Shown piece after piece: positions 22,789 to 32,841 of a stretch of 64,000 bases of DNA; positions within the stretch are counted from its first letter, which is position 1; each line of letters begins with the position of its first letter. Below the pieces are notes generated by a model. The model was not told the DNA's origin and ran no database searches. It saw only the letters and a list, made by a program, of their open reading frames with translations. Source of the DNA: Plasmodium relictum (Eukaryota > Apicomplexa > Aconoidasida > Haemosporida > Plasmodiidae); NCBI RefSeq assembly GCF_900005765.1, contig NC_041688.1:777341-841340 (forward strand). The letters run 5' to 3'. A program made the position numbers and the translations under genes.

Positions 22789-25386
22789 ATGGAAATAAGT
22801 GAAAATAATGGAAGAAGTGGTAGTACGTCAGATGATGACATATTAATTAATCAAATTAAGAAAAAATTTTGTGATGATAAATTAGATGACTCTGGACAAA
22901 TAAGAGGTATCCGAAATGAAGAATTTAATTGTGAAAAAGGAGTTAATGATGATAATAAAATAAACGTAAAGGAGAATAATGATTGTATTGAGACAAATGA
23001 ATTAAAATGTGATAAAAATGATATGTATAATTATTCAAATGAAAGCATAATTAATAAAAAAGATAATTTATATAATTTTGTTGATGAAAATAGTGAAAAA
23101 TTTAAATCTAGTAATAGCAATAAAAACAACGAAAAAGAAAAATTAGAAAAAAATAAAACAAATGTCAAGGAAGAAAAAATTATTGACGAAAAATGTAAAT
23201 TAATTAAAGATGAAAAAAAACAACTAGGAAAAATAAAAAAAGAGACAACTAAAAAACCTAAAAAGTTACTTAAAAAGTCTGAAGAAAATTTTGAACCAAT
23301 AAATAGATGGTGGGAAAAAATAGATGATCAAACTGATACGCAATGGCAATATTTAGAACATAGAGGAATTATATTTTCACCTCCGTATGTACAGCACAAT
23401 ATTCCTATTTTTTATAAAAGTATTAAAACAGAATTAAATGCGAAAGCAGAAGAATTAGCAACGTATTGGTGTAGTGTTATTGGTACAGATTACTGCACAA
23501 AAGAAAAATTTATATTAAATTTTTTTAAAACCTTTATAAATAGTCTAGAGAAAGATAATATTATAAGACAAGAAAATGAGAATAAGCTTAAAAAAGGAGA
23601 CATATCGAACTTTAAATTTATAGATTTTATGCCCATTAAAGATCATTTAGTCAAATTAAGGGAGGAAAAATTAAATAGAACAAAAGAAGAAAAGGAGGAA
23701 GAAAAAAAAATTAGAATAGAAAAGGAATTACCTTACACATATGCATTGGTTGATTGGATTCGTGAAAAAATTTCGAGTAACAAAGCTGAGCCGCCAGGAT
23801 TATTCAGGGGGAGAGGAGAACATCCTAAACAAGGTTTATTAAAAAAAAGAATTTTTCCTGAAGATGTAGTAATTAATGTGAGTAAAGATGCTCCTGTTCC
23901 ACGACTTTACGATAATATGTGTGGACATAATTGGGGAGATACCTACCACGATAATAAAGTAACATGGTTAGCTTATTACAAAGACAGTATTAATGATCAA
24001 ATTAAATATACATTTTTATCTGCTCAATCTAAATTTAAAGGCTATAAAGATCTTCTAAAATATGAAAATGCAAGAAAGTTAAAATCTTGTGTTCATAAAA
24101 TTAGAGAGGATTATAGAAATAAAATGAGCAATAAAAATATTATTGATAAACAACTAGGTACAGCCGTTTATTTAATAGATTTTTTGGCCTTAAGAGTAGG
24201 GGGTGAAAAAGACATAGACGAAGAAGCAGACACCGTAGGTTGTTGTAGTTTAAGAGTTGAGCACATTAGTTTTGCCCATGATGTACCAATTAAAAATGAA
24301 AGTAAAAATGATGCAAATGATGATAAATCCAATAAAAGACCATTACCGAAAAATTTGGATGATATTAAAGCAGAAGATTGCTATATAACATTGGACTTTT
24401 TAGGAAAAGATAGTATTCGATATTTTAACACCGTAAAAATTGATAAACAGGCATATATTAATATAATAACATTTTGTAAAAATAAAAGTAAGGATGAAGG
24501 AGTGTTTGATCAGATAAACTGTTCAAAATTAAATGAATATTTGAAAGAAATTATGCCTACATTATCGGCAAAGGTTTTTCGTACTTACAATGCTTCATAT
24601 ACTCTTGATCAACAATTAAAAAGAATAAAAGAGACAAATGGAAAATCAAAATATTCATTATATTCATGTGATACTGATTTACACAAAAAAAAAAAAAGGA
24701 AATTGACGCAAAGGACTACTTCATTAAGTATACTAAGTGATATTAGTGATTCAACATTAAATGAAAAAAATAAAAACAATGAAGAAAAAGAAAATAATGA
24801 AAATGCATCTGGTAACTTACTAAAAGAAACTAATGAGGAAGATAAGAATTCTCCAATAGAAGTAGATGTTTCTGATGTTAATGAACTTATTAATTTTTTC
24901 AATAATGCTAATAGAGAAGTTGCTATTTTATGTAATCATCAGAGAAGTATTCCAAAGCAACATGACACAGCAATGTCGAAAATAAAAAAGCAAATAGAAG
25001 TTTATAACGAGGACATTAAGGAATATAAAAAATATTTACAGCATTTAAAAAAAAGTAAAGATAAAAAATTTGTCTTTGTTTCGAAGGTAGTTACTTTAGA
25101 TGGAACTTTAAGACCAAATAAAGTAAAAGATAATATGAAAGAAGAATCTTGTAAAAAAAAGTTAATTGCCCTTATAAAAAAGGTAGAACTATTACAAAAT
25201 CAAATGAAAGTAAGAGATGATAATAAAACTATTGCTTTAGGAACTTCTAAAATAAATTATATGGATCCACGAATAACTGTTGCTTTTTGTAAAAAATTTG
25301 AGATACCAATAGAAAAAATATTTAATAGAAGCTTAAGACTTAAATTTCCATGGGCCATGTTTGCTACAAAAAATTTCTGTTTTTAA
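22789..25386 (+). CDS. TOP1: DNA topoisomerase I (type IB)
   Basis: A single 865-codon exon. A charged, Lys/Glu/Asn-rich N-terminal region (about 1-170) precedes the core, which begins at NRWWEKIDD. The core contains PPYVQHNIPIFYKS, PPGLFRGRGEHPKQG, GHNWGDTYHDN and VTWLAYYKD. All catalytic residues of type IB enzymes are present: Arg469 (LALRVGGEK), Lys540 (FLGKDSIRYF), Arg598 (KVFRTYNAS), His717 (CNHQRS) and the DNA-linking Tyr824 (SKINYMDPRI). The C-terminal end PWAMFATKNFCF is where such enzymes finish. The enzyme relaxes supercoils in the nucleus through a 3'-phosphotyrosine intermediate. Compared with animal enzymes there is a small insertion around residues 500-525 and a polar Asn/Glu/Ser-rich stretch at about 640-700 before the linker. 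Convergent with the PDCD2-family gene. Confidence 0.97.
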   Translation: MEISENNGRSGSTSDDDILINQIKKKFCDDKLDDSGQIRGIRNEEFNCEKGVNDDNKINVKENNDCIETNELKCDKNDMYNYSNESIINKKDNLYNFVDENSEKFKSSNSNKNNEKEKLEKNKTNVKEEKIIDEKCKLIKDEKKQLGKIKKETTKKPKKLLKKSEENFEPINRWWEKIDDQTDTQWQYLEHRGIIFSPPYVQHNIPIFYKSIKTELNAKAEELATYWCSVIGTDYCTKEKFILNFFKTFINSLEKDNIIRQENENKLKKGDISNFKFIDFMPIKDHLVKLREEKLNRTKEEKEEEKKIRIEKELPYTYALVDWIREKISSNKAEPPGLFRGRGEHPKQGLLKKRIFPEDVVINVSKDAPVPRLYDNMCGHNWGDTYHDNKVTWLAYYKDSINDQIKYTFLSAQSKFKGYKDLLKYENARKLKSCVHKIREDYRNKMSNKNIIDKQLGTAVYLIDFLALRVGGEKDIDEEADTVGCCSLRVEHISFAHDVPIKNESKNDANDDKSNKRPLPKNLDDIKAEDCYITLDFLGKDSIRYFNTVKIDKQAYINIITFCKNKSKDEGVFDQINCSKLNEYLKEIMPTLSAKVFRTYNASYTLDQQLKRIKETNGKSKYSLYSCDTDLHKKKKRKLTQRTTSLSILSDISDSTLNEKNKNNEEKENNENASGNLLKETNEEDKNSPIEVDVSDVNELINFFNNANREVAILCNHQRSIPKQHDTAMSKIKKQIEVYNEDIKEYKKYLQHLKKSKDKKFVFVSKVVTLDGTLRPNKVKDNMKEESCKKKLIALIKKVELLQNQMKVRDDNKTIALGTSKINYMDPRITVAFCKKFEIPIEKIFNRSLRLKFPWAMFATKNFCF

Positions 25387-25797
25387 CAAAAATTTTAAAT
25401 ATAGTACTAAGGGAAAAAAAAAAAGAAATAATCTGAGAATAAAAATAAAATAAAAATTAGAAAATTTTATTGTATCATATAAACTATAAGTTGTTAAAAA
25501 AAAAAATATATATGAGAAAATAATTTTTTTTATATATTTGTAATTATAATGATGCATTTTTCCATAAAAATTACGCCTGTTCTTTTTGTATAAATATTTA
25601 TATGTATATTTTTTTTTTAAATTTCCGTTTATGTGCATATATATATATATATATATATTATTAAACTTTTATTCAGTAATATATTTTTAAACTAAAAAAA
25701 AAAATAATTACAATTAAAATATTTTTTATTATTTATGCCCACCTTTTTTTTTAATTAGACAAAAATTTAATGTAAGAAATATATTTTTTATTTATAT
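25387..25797. other. Short convergent 3' spacer between TOP1 and PDCD2-family gene
   Basis: A 411-bp A+T-rich spacer that must hold both 3' UTRs and polyadenylation sites. It includes a TA dinucleotide run at about 25637-25658. Frames on either strand here are hydrophobic chance products. Confidence 0.5.
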
Positions 25798-27114
25798 CTA
25801 AAAAATTTCCAGTTCAATATGCTCAAATGAATATTTATCATCTATATTAACACAGTCCATTTCACAAGTAAATATCATTATGTTTCCTACACTAAAATTA
25901 TTCATAATATTTTTTAAAAAATTATTCTTTTTCTTTTCAAGTTTTTTTTCTATCTGGTATATAAAAGTAGAAAACAATTGTAATTCAAACACTAACTTGC
26001 TTTTGCAATGTTTACATGTCATATCTTTATTCTTTATATAATTCTTTGTTTGCTTGTACATATATAAAAACTTACCTTTGTATGAATATCTTAAAATTTG
26101 GTTATAATTTTTACTTAAACTTGAATAAAATTTTACACATCCATTAAAATCATTCTCAAAACTTTCTTCATTATTATCTATGTCATCATTTCCCTTATTT
26201 ATGAGTTCTTCCTGTTCTAAAATATGCGTATTACGCTCATATGCCTCATGCATTTTCTTAGCTTTTTCATATAAATAATCTTTGCCATATTCTTCATCCT
26301 CTTCTAATAAACATATGTAATAGCTGGGAAGTTTAAAATTATTACTATGTATAATTTTTATATTTTCATCATTCGTTGCATCGCATTTGTTTAATTCATT
26401 TTTGTTATCAAAAATAGTCTTGGAATTTATTAATTCATAATATTCGTTATGGTAAGTTTCATATGCATTCACATTACTGAAGCTCGTATTGTGATCATTT
26501 TTATTTTTCTGACTGATGTTGTTTAAGCTTTGATTTATGGAATTACTAAAAAGAGAAACATTCGATTTTTTATCCTTGATATTATTTGAAAATAAGGAAT
26601 TCCAGTCAATTAGTTTTTCTTCTCTACAATTTATTTTTTCTAGAATTGTATCTTCCTTTTTAGTATTTTCACCAGAGAGACTAAACATATTCTTTTCGTT
26701 TTCTTTCTTGCTATTTAAGGATACAGAGTTGTACACACTATTCATTTTTATATTTTTTTCTGAACGTACTTCAAGCTTATTTAAATTATTATCTTCTATT
26801 TCATTATTTTCAGAGTTATCTAATAACTTTTTTTTTGCTTTAATACAAACCCAATTCCTCTTATCCATGTTACATTTAGCATTATTCATACAACAAAATA
26901 TATATATTACTCTTATGTATTCGTTATATGATGTTGACAATTGAAATAAAAACATTAAATCCTTTTTACATGTGGTACATTTCAAATGAATATTTTTTGG
27001 TTCTTTTCCACATAACCACAGTGGATCACCTCCAAATTTAGAATCATTCTTCAAATCAAAATCATTATCAATTTCATCAGATAATACCCCTATATACATA
27101 TTTATTGATTTCAA
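25798..27114 (-). CDS. PDCD2-family protein (programmed cell death 2 / Tsr4-like)
   Basis: A single-exon frame of 438 codons. The N-terminal part matches the PDCD2 opening: YIGVLSDEIDNDFDLKNDSKFGGDPLWL resembles the family's 'LG..D......D...SK.GG.P.WL', then LKCTTCKKDLMFLFQL and the Cys-rich IFCCMNNAKCNMDKRNWVCIK. The C-terminal part matches the PDCD2_C domain: NYNQILRYSYKGKFLYMY, then MTCKHCKSKLVFELQL and GNIMIFTCEMDC. These Cys pairs are probably zinc ligands. About 200 Asn/Lys/Glu-rich residues separate the two halves, as often in Plasmodium. Family members act as chaperones of ribosomal protein uS5 during 40S biogenesis (known for PDCD2 and yeast Tsr4); the same role is inferred here. Divergent from the PNP gene. 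Confidence 0.85.
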   Translation of the reverse strand: MKSINMYIGVLSDEIDNDFDLKNDSKFGGDPLWLCGKEPKNIHLKCTTCKKDLMFLFQLSTSYNEYIRVIYIFCCMNNAKCNMDKRNWVCIKAKKKLLDNSENNEIEDNNLNKLEVRSEKNIKMNSVYNSVSLNSKKENEKNMFSLSGENTKKEDTILEKINCREEKLIDWNSLFSNNIKDKKSNVSLFSNSINQSLNNISQKNKNDHNTSFSNVNAYETYHNEYYELINSKTIFDNKNELNKCDATNDENIKIIHSNNFKLPSYYICLLEEDEEYGKDYLYEKAKKMHEAYERNTHILEQEELINKGNDDIDNNEESFENDFNGCVKFYSSLSKNYNQILRYSYKGKFLYMYKQTKNYIKNKDMTCKHCKSKLVFELQLFSTFIYQIEKKLEKKKNNFLKNIMNNFSVGNIMIFTCEMDCVNIDDKYSFEHIELEIF

Positions 27115-28763
27115 TTTTTTTTTCTTTTGAATATTTTTATATATTTAAAAAAAAAAATTTCAAATAAACTTTAACAAAAAATTGTGGATACAAAAGAGGA
27201 TAAACGAATCATTTTTTATAATTTGTTATTTTTTTTTTATAAATTATCTTTTACAATAATTTTTATAACAAGCGTAGGAACTTAAAAAAGTTGAAAATAG
27301 TAATACCAAGAAATATATTATGTTGCAGAAGGATTTTTTAATATAAATTAATGAACTAAAAAATTATTTATTTTTCATCCATACAACACCATTTATTAAT
27401 TTTCTTAAATTTGTTATAATTTATTTCAATATAATTTTTTTTTTTTTAGATGTTATGTCTAATAAACTACAGTATATCATTTTACAAGAAATTATTAAAA
27501 AGGTATATATGAAAGATAAAAATTAATATGTTTCATTTACAAATTGAGGGGAAAATGTTTTTAATCATCGTTCAATTTGAAATTTTCATTTCACAATAAA
27601 AAAAAAAAAATTGTACTAATTCGAGAAATTATTCCTTTTTTTCTTTATTTTTTTTTTAATTTTTTAAAATATAAAAATCGATAACATAAAAAAAAATATT
27701 CAGAACTTAAAAATTTAAGAAATATAATTTTTAAAAAAGTAATATTATTCAATCAAACTTTTTTTATAATATATTTAATTTTTTTAAGCTAAGATTAAAT
27801 CATATTGTATATAAAAATGCAGGTAAATCATTGAAATTCAGCGCATTATCTTTTTTAAATTAATTTATTCCTTTTAAATAATAGCATTATTTTTGATTAT
27901 AAATAAAAATTATGAAATAGTCTTAAAATAGTATTTTTGAGTTTGAATTATTAATATATAATCTTATTTATTGAATTTTAATAATAATGTTTATAAGTTT
28001 ATTTTAACGTATATGATATTTAAAATGGGAGCTGAATAGAGTTTTTTTTCTATAAAATATAAATACTAGAGTATTAAAGGGGTTTGATGTATGTATTTTT
28101 TATACAGATAAAATCTTTGATTCTGAATAAAAAAATGGTGTCAAATAATACATGAAATTTCAACTTTTTAATTTTATTTATAAATAAAAAAAAGAGTGAT
28201 TACGAATTTCTAATTTATGAACATTCATTATGGAATTAAAATTTCTTTAGATCTTGTTTTAATATAAAATATGGTTTATTGGATCATTAAAACAGCTATT
28301 TTTTTAGTGGAATAAGCACATTATATATATACATATATCTAAAATGTAGATTTATAATTTTTGATATATAGTATTCTGCAGATAATATTTATTTTTTTTT
28401 TTTTTTTTTTTATTTTATAAAATTAAAATTTATATTTTTATATTTTTTAAATTCCACCTTCAGTGACTTTAATAAATTTTATCTTTTTATTTTTCATTTT
28501 CTTATTTTATTTATAAATCATACACTGTTATAATAAATTAACTTTCATAATTTCAACTGCAATTATATCTTAAGGTTTTTACTTTAATATAATAGTTAAA
28601 ATTAAAATATATTATTTCTTTAAATATACATGCTTATGCATTTTTATCAGAGAAAACTAAGAATTTTTTTTTTTAAATAAATTTATAGATAGTTTTTTTT
28701 TTTAAACTGTAAATTTTATAAAGTTTATATTTTTTGAATTTCTCTTTAAAAAATTTATATAAA
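27115..28763. other. Divergent promoter region between PDCD2-family gene and PNP
   Basis: About 1.65 kb that must carry the promoters for both divergently transcribed genes. It includes a 20-base T run near 28392. The only coding-like signal is the doubtful three-exon candidate at 27455-28130. Confidence 0.5.
27455..28130 (+). CDS. Possible tiny spliced gene, 34 codons (doubtful)
   Basis: Three short pieces join in frame with GT/AG borders: 27455-27502 (starting MSNKLQYIILQEIIKK), 27789-27822 and 28108-28130 (ending KIFDSE then TAA). Phases agree (0, then 1), introns are about 286 and 285 bp, and each acceptor follows a T-rich tract or TACAG. The predicted peptide matches nothing I recognise, and it could be part of a longer transcript or coincidence in A+T-rich DNA. 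Confidence 0.22.
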
Positions 28764-29501
28764 ATGGAGAATGCTGAAAGGCATATAAAATTATCAAAAG
28801 AACATTACTGTTCTGTTGCTTTAATCGTTGGTGATCCAGGGAGAGTTGATAAAATAAAATTGTTATGTGACTCTTACGTAGATTTGTATTATAATAGAGA
28901 ATATAAAAGTGCTGAATGCCACTATAAAGGCCAGAAGTTTTTATGTGTAAGCCATGGTATTGGTTCTGCTGGTTGTGCAATATGTGTAGAAGAATTAATT
29001 AATATTGGAGTTAAAATAATAATTAGAGCAGGATCATGTGGAACTCTTCAGCCAAAAGAAATGAATAGAGGGGACATTTTTATTGCTCATTCAGCCGTTA
29101 GAGAGGATAGACTTTCCCATTTGTTGGTAAATTCAGATTTTCCTGCTGTTGCTGATTTTGAAGTTTATGATACATTATTAAAAAGTGCACATGAACTAAA
29201 TGAATCTGTTTTTACAGGAATGTGCTTAACTTCAGATTTATACTATAAGCATCAAGTAATACCAAATCAATTCGCATTATATGAAAAGGCTCATGTAGGC
29301 ATTAATGATATGGAAATGGCAACCGTTATGGTTATTGGAAGTTTAAGAAAAGTAAAAGTTGGAGGAATCTTCATTATTGATGGTGCTCCACTTCAATGGA
29401 ATGAAGGAAATTTTGAGGTAGAATTAAACCCAGAAAAATTAAAGAAAATGATTTTAATTTCTATAGAAGCCTGCGCACGTTTGGCTGCAAAATATAATTG
29501 A
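28764..29501 (+). CDS. PNP: Purine nucleoside phosphorylase (PNP)
   Basis: The frame gives 245 residues, the length I remember for P. falciparum PNP. I chose the ATG at 28764 rather than the in-frame ATG at 28734 because it aligns with the known N-terminus (RHIKLSKEH resembles RHLKISKEQ) and follows an A-rich context. Family motifs are intact: VGDPGRVDKIK, YNREYKS (Arg45), CVSHGIGSAGCA, IIRAGSCGT (Arg88), SAVREDRLSH, TSDLYY (Tyr160) and catalytic Asp206 in IIDGAPLQW (Trp212). The enzyme phosphorolyses inosine and guanosine to hypoxanthine and guanine in purine salvage, in the cytosol. The purine-site strand, VVEME in P. falciparum from memory, reads INDME here (positions 180-184), so Val181 is Asn and Glu182 is Asp. 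From memory, P. falciparum PNP is well separated from TOP1 and the cyclophilin, so this copy may be a paralogue or a moved gene. Confidence 0.95.
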   Translation: MENAERHIKLSKEHYCSVALIVGDPGRVDKIKLLCDSYVDLYYNREYKSAECHYKGQKFLCVSHGIGSAGCAICVEELINIGVKIIIRAGSCGTLQPKEMNRGDIFIAHSAVREDRLSHLLVNSDFPAVADFEVYDTLLKSAHELNESVFTGMCLTSDLYYKHQVIPNQFALYEKAHVGINDMEMATVMVIGSLRKVKVGGIFIIDGAPLQWNEGNFEVELNPEKLKKMILISIEACARLAAKYN

Positions 29502-31889
29502 AAGTAAAGGAAGAAAAAAATATAGAACAGTGCTTTAAATTATTATAATATTACATGCTTATGTAGTAAGAAAAAATACTAATATATATAAATGTACGTA
29601 TTTAGCTAAGCATATTTACTATAATATTATTTTAGTGATATGGAATTAGTGAATGTGCGTGATAAAAATACCATTATATATATATGTATTTTTTTAGTAT
29701 TGTAATATTTTAACACTACGAATATTATACATATACAATAAGAAAAAGTATTATTATACACATACAAATATACTTGAGTGTATTTACTCAATTATTTAAT
29801 GTCATCTTTTTTTTTTTATACATTTTGCTTTTTAATAAAAATTAATATAATTGTTATCTTTTTATTTTGTTATTTAATAAAAAAATTTTATAATCATATG
29901 CATGTAATATTTAAAAATATATGAAAAAAGTATTTTATTATTTTATTTTTTTTTTTTATACTTTTAAATATGGCAATTTAGTGAAATTATAAAATTTTTA
30001 AAATAAAAAATATACTTGAAAATATATTCTTATTTACAATTAAAAAAATATTTCAATATTGTTTTAATAAATATAATTTATTTAAAAAATTTCTCCTAAA
30101 AAAGAAATTAATGCTAAAAATAATTATATAAGGAACAAGTAATTTATATATAACAAAAAGTAAAGTAAATATTTAGTTATATAGGCAAGTTTAATGCTTA
30201 TATATATTCATCGAAATATTCAATTATGAATGTAGCATTTTTAATGTCTTTATAAAATTTAAGTACATGATAAATTTTTTATCACTTTTATTATATTTAT
30301 GTTTTTAATTTAGTTTATGTGTAAGAAAAAAAAAATATATTTATGATAACAAACCAATTAACAATAAAAAAAGAATCTAATAAAATACATATTTTGTATT
30401 TGTATGATAATATATATAAATTTTTTTTAGAATTAAGTTTTTGTTTCGTATACTAAGAATAATTTTTCTATTATTCCGTTTTATAATATATAAAGACATA
30501 TTTTCATATTATTTTGCATCCTTTTATTTTTTTTGCAGGATATAAGTATCTTATAAATATAAAAATTTATTAAATCTTCTAACATTTTAAATCAAATAAA
30601 ATGATAAGCTTTGAAATTTTTATCATACTATTAATTTACTCAAAGTATTGTAAAAATAAAATATGTATTTTTCATTTTAAAGAGGTATAAATTATTTATG
30701 AATATATTGCACATAAATATCATTAATAAAATTGTTCACATATTTTAGTTGAATTTTTCATATTTTTTAAAATTATATAGACCCAGTATAGAACATAATA
30801 TTATTTTTTGCAATGAACAAATTAAGAAATAATTAAGGAAATTACTATCGAATTATATTTTTGTGTGTATATTAAGTTTCTTATTTTCACATTTATTTCA
30901 TTTTGTAAATAATTTTAATTTTTAATATTCTCTTTTAAAGAAAATTACTTAAATATTATGAAATTGAAATTATATAAAATAAAAATATAAATTTATTTAT
31001 AAACATAAGTTAAATATAAACATTTAAGAATTAAATGATCCGACGTAATTTTTATGTTTTTTACAAACAAATCATCTTCTTTGTTCATTATATAAAAAAT
31101 TATTTAAAATTAAATAATTTATAAATTAATTCTTTTAAATTTTTTTATATTAACTGTTAAGTAAAAGGATGTGTAAGATATTTTCAATTTATTAATGATA
31201 ATTAGGAGTTTCTTTGGATCATAAGAATTTTCAATAATATTTACACTGTAAATTAGTATTAAGTTAATTGGATGAAAAAAACTTTGTATTTAATTTACAA
31301 ACTTTTTGTGTATAATGGCTTTACTTATGTCTATATTAACATTTAAACAAAAATTTCCAATAATTTACAAATTTGAATATATTTTTAAAATAAAACTTAT
31401 GTACAATGATTGATTATTCGTTTAATGAGATGCAAAAATGACAGTTGAATTTTTATTTAAAATGTTATAATTTAAAAATAACAGCTGAGAATTTTCAAAA
31501 AAAAAAGGTTTTTTTATCTAATGTTTTTTATGAGAAATTTTTATAGCTACACAGTTTACAAATGCTTGTTTACATACATTATTATTTAAAAAAAAAAACA
31601 TAAATGTTCTGAACAAACCAGAAAATAAATAAAAATAACAATCCACTTTCATTTTTTTTTTTATTTAAACGTGTTGAAGAAATTCATGCACAAAAAAAAA
31701 AAAAAAAAAAAAAAAAAAAACACCTCAAAAATAAAAAAATTATAAAATGATTAAAAAATTTTAATAATTTTGAGAAAAAAAAAATATCAACTTACTTAAA
31801 CTCTTTATTTTATTTGGATGAAAAGATGTTTAATTAAAAAAAATATTTAAATGCAAATATTTATATATATATATTAATAAATTTCAAAA
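29502..31889. other. Intergenic region between PNP and the DPY30/SAM gene
   Basis: About 2.4 kb, A+T-rich, with no reading frame or RNA gene that I can support. A 29-base A run lies at 31692-31720, shortly before the next gene's start. Confidence 0.5.
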
Positions 31890-32841
31890 ATGTCAAAAAC
31901 TTTTAGTGAATCACAGTCACAAACGGAGAATAATTCCGATAAAAGGATAAAAATAGATGATGATATATCATCAAATGCAGACAGTAATTCAAGTTCCAAA
32001 AAATTAAGTAAAAAAAGTGTTTATAGTAAGAAGTCTAATGTTCAACAATTATTAGCAAGAATAGCTCAAGTAAAAATATTAGCAAAATTTTTATTGAAGT
32101 GTTATGCGTATTTGTGTATATAAAATTAAGAAATAAAAAATGAATTAGAAAAGAAAAAATTATATGTATTTGCATTTTCTATAGGAGATTGATGAAAGAG
32201 AACCAAGCAATGTAATACATTTTATTGTTGATTTTTTATGTAAACATTATCCGGAGCATTTACATGGATTTGAAGCTATATGGAATGGAGGTTTTTTTAA
32301 CATTTTAATATATTTATACAAATAATAAATGCTAGTTATTTTCGTTAAGAAATTTACATGAGTATAATATATTTTTTTTTTTTTTCATACAGATCCAGAT
32401 TTAGAGCAAGACAGATTATTAGTAGTGGAATTTTTTAAATATCAAAAATTGCCAGTAGAAATATCAGTACATTTTATCAATGCTGGGTTTGACACAATAG
32501 AAACATTATGTACATTATCTACTAATTCTCTTGATGATGTAGAAAAATTTAATAATACTAGATGGCTACCTGGGCATAAAGTTAGATTACAACAAACCTT
32601 TAACGATATTACAAATAGAGTTCGAAGATTCAAAGAAGAAAGAGATGCTTTAATAAAATCGTTGAGGCAAGGATTTATAAATCCATCTCCAATACATAAT
32701 TCAGCTATATTACCAAAAACATTAAATCCTATGATAGTCCCAGTTCTTTCTCATGCATCTTCACCAATTAATATTTCTACAAGAGAAGGTAATTATTTAA
32801 GAGTAAATGAATCAATATCTCCCCATTTTTTTAAAAGATAA
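31890..32841 (+). CDS. RIIa/DPY30-like and SAM-like domain protein, 3 exons
   Basis: Exons 31890-32069, 32185-32290 and 32393-32841 join in frame (phases 0 and 1; GT/AG borders) to give 244 residues. Residues 1-45 are Ser/Lys-rich with a basic patch. Residues about 52-95 (QLLARIAQ, then IDEREPSNVIHFIVDFLCKHYPEHL) resemble the RIIa/DPY30 dimerisation-docking helix pair. Residues about 105-175 (VVEFFKYQKLPVEISVHFINAG ... LPGHKVRLQQTFNDI, abbreviated) resemble a SAM-type helical bundle, with the typical GH-K/R-L ending. It is probably a small scaffold or adaptor that dimerises and docks other proteins, possibly in flagellar or signalling complexes. No enzyme motif is present. The domain calls rest on pattern recognition; the exon structure is well supported by frame and by the clear conserved blocks. 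Confidence 0.82.

Noticed and set aside
28734-28763. In-frame upstream ATG extending PNP by ten residues
   Set aside because: The extension (MNFSLKNLYK) is absent from the P. falciparum protein as I know it, and the downstream ATG restores exact family length and numbering.
28702-28980. Minus-strand 92-codon frame overlapping PNP
   Set aside because: Antisense of the strongly conserved PNP coding sequence.
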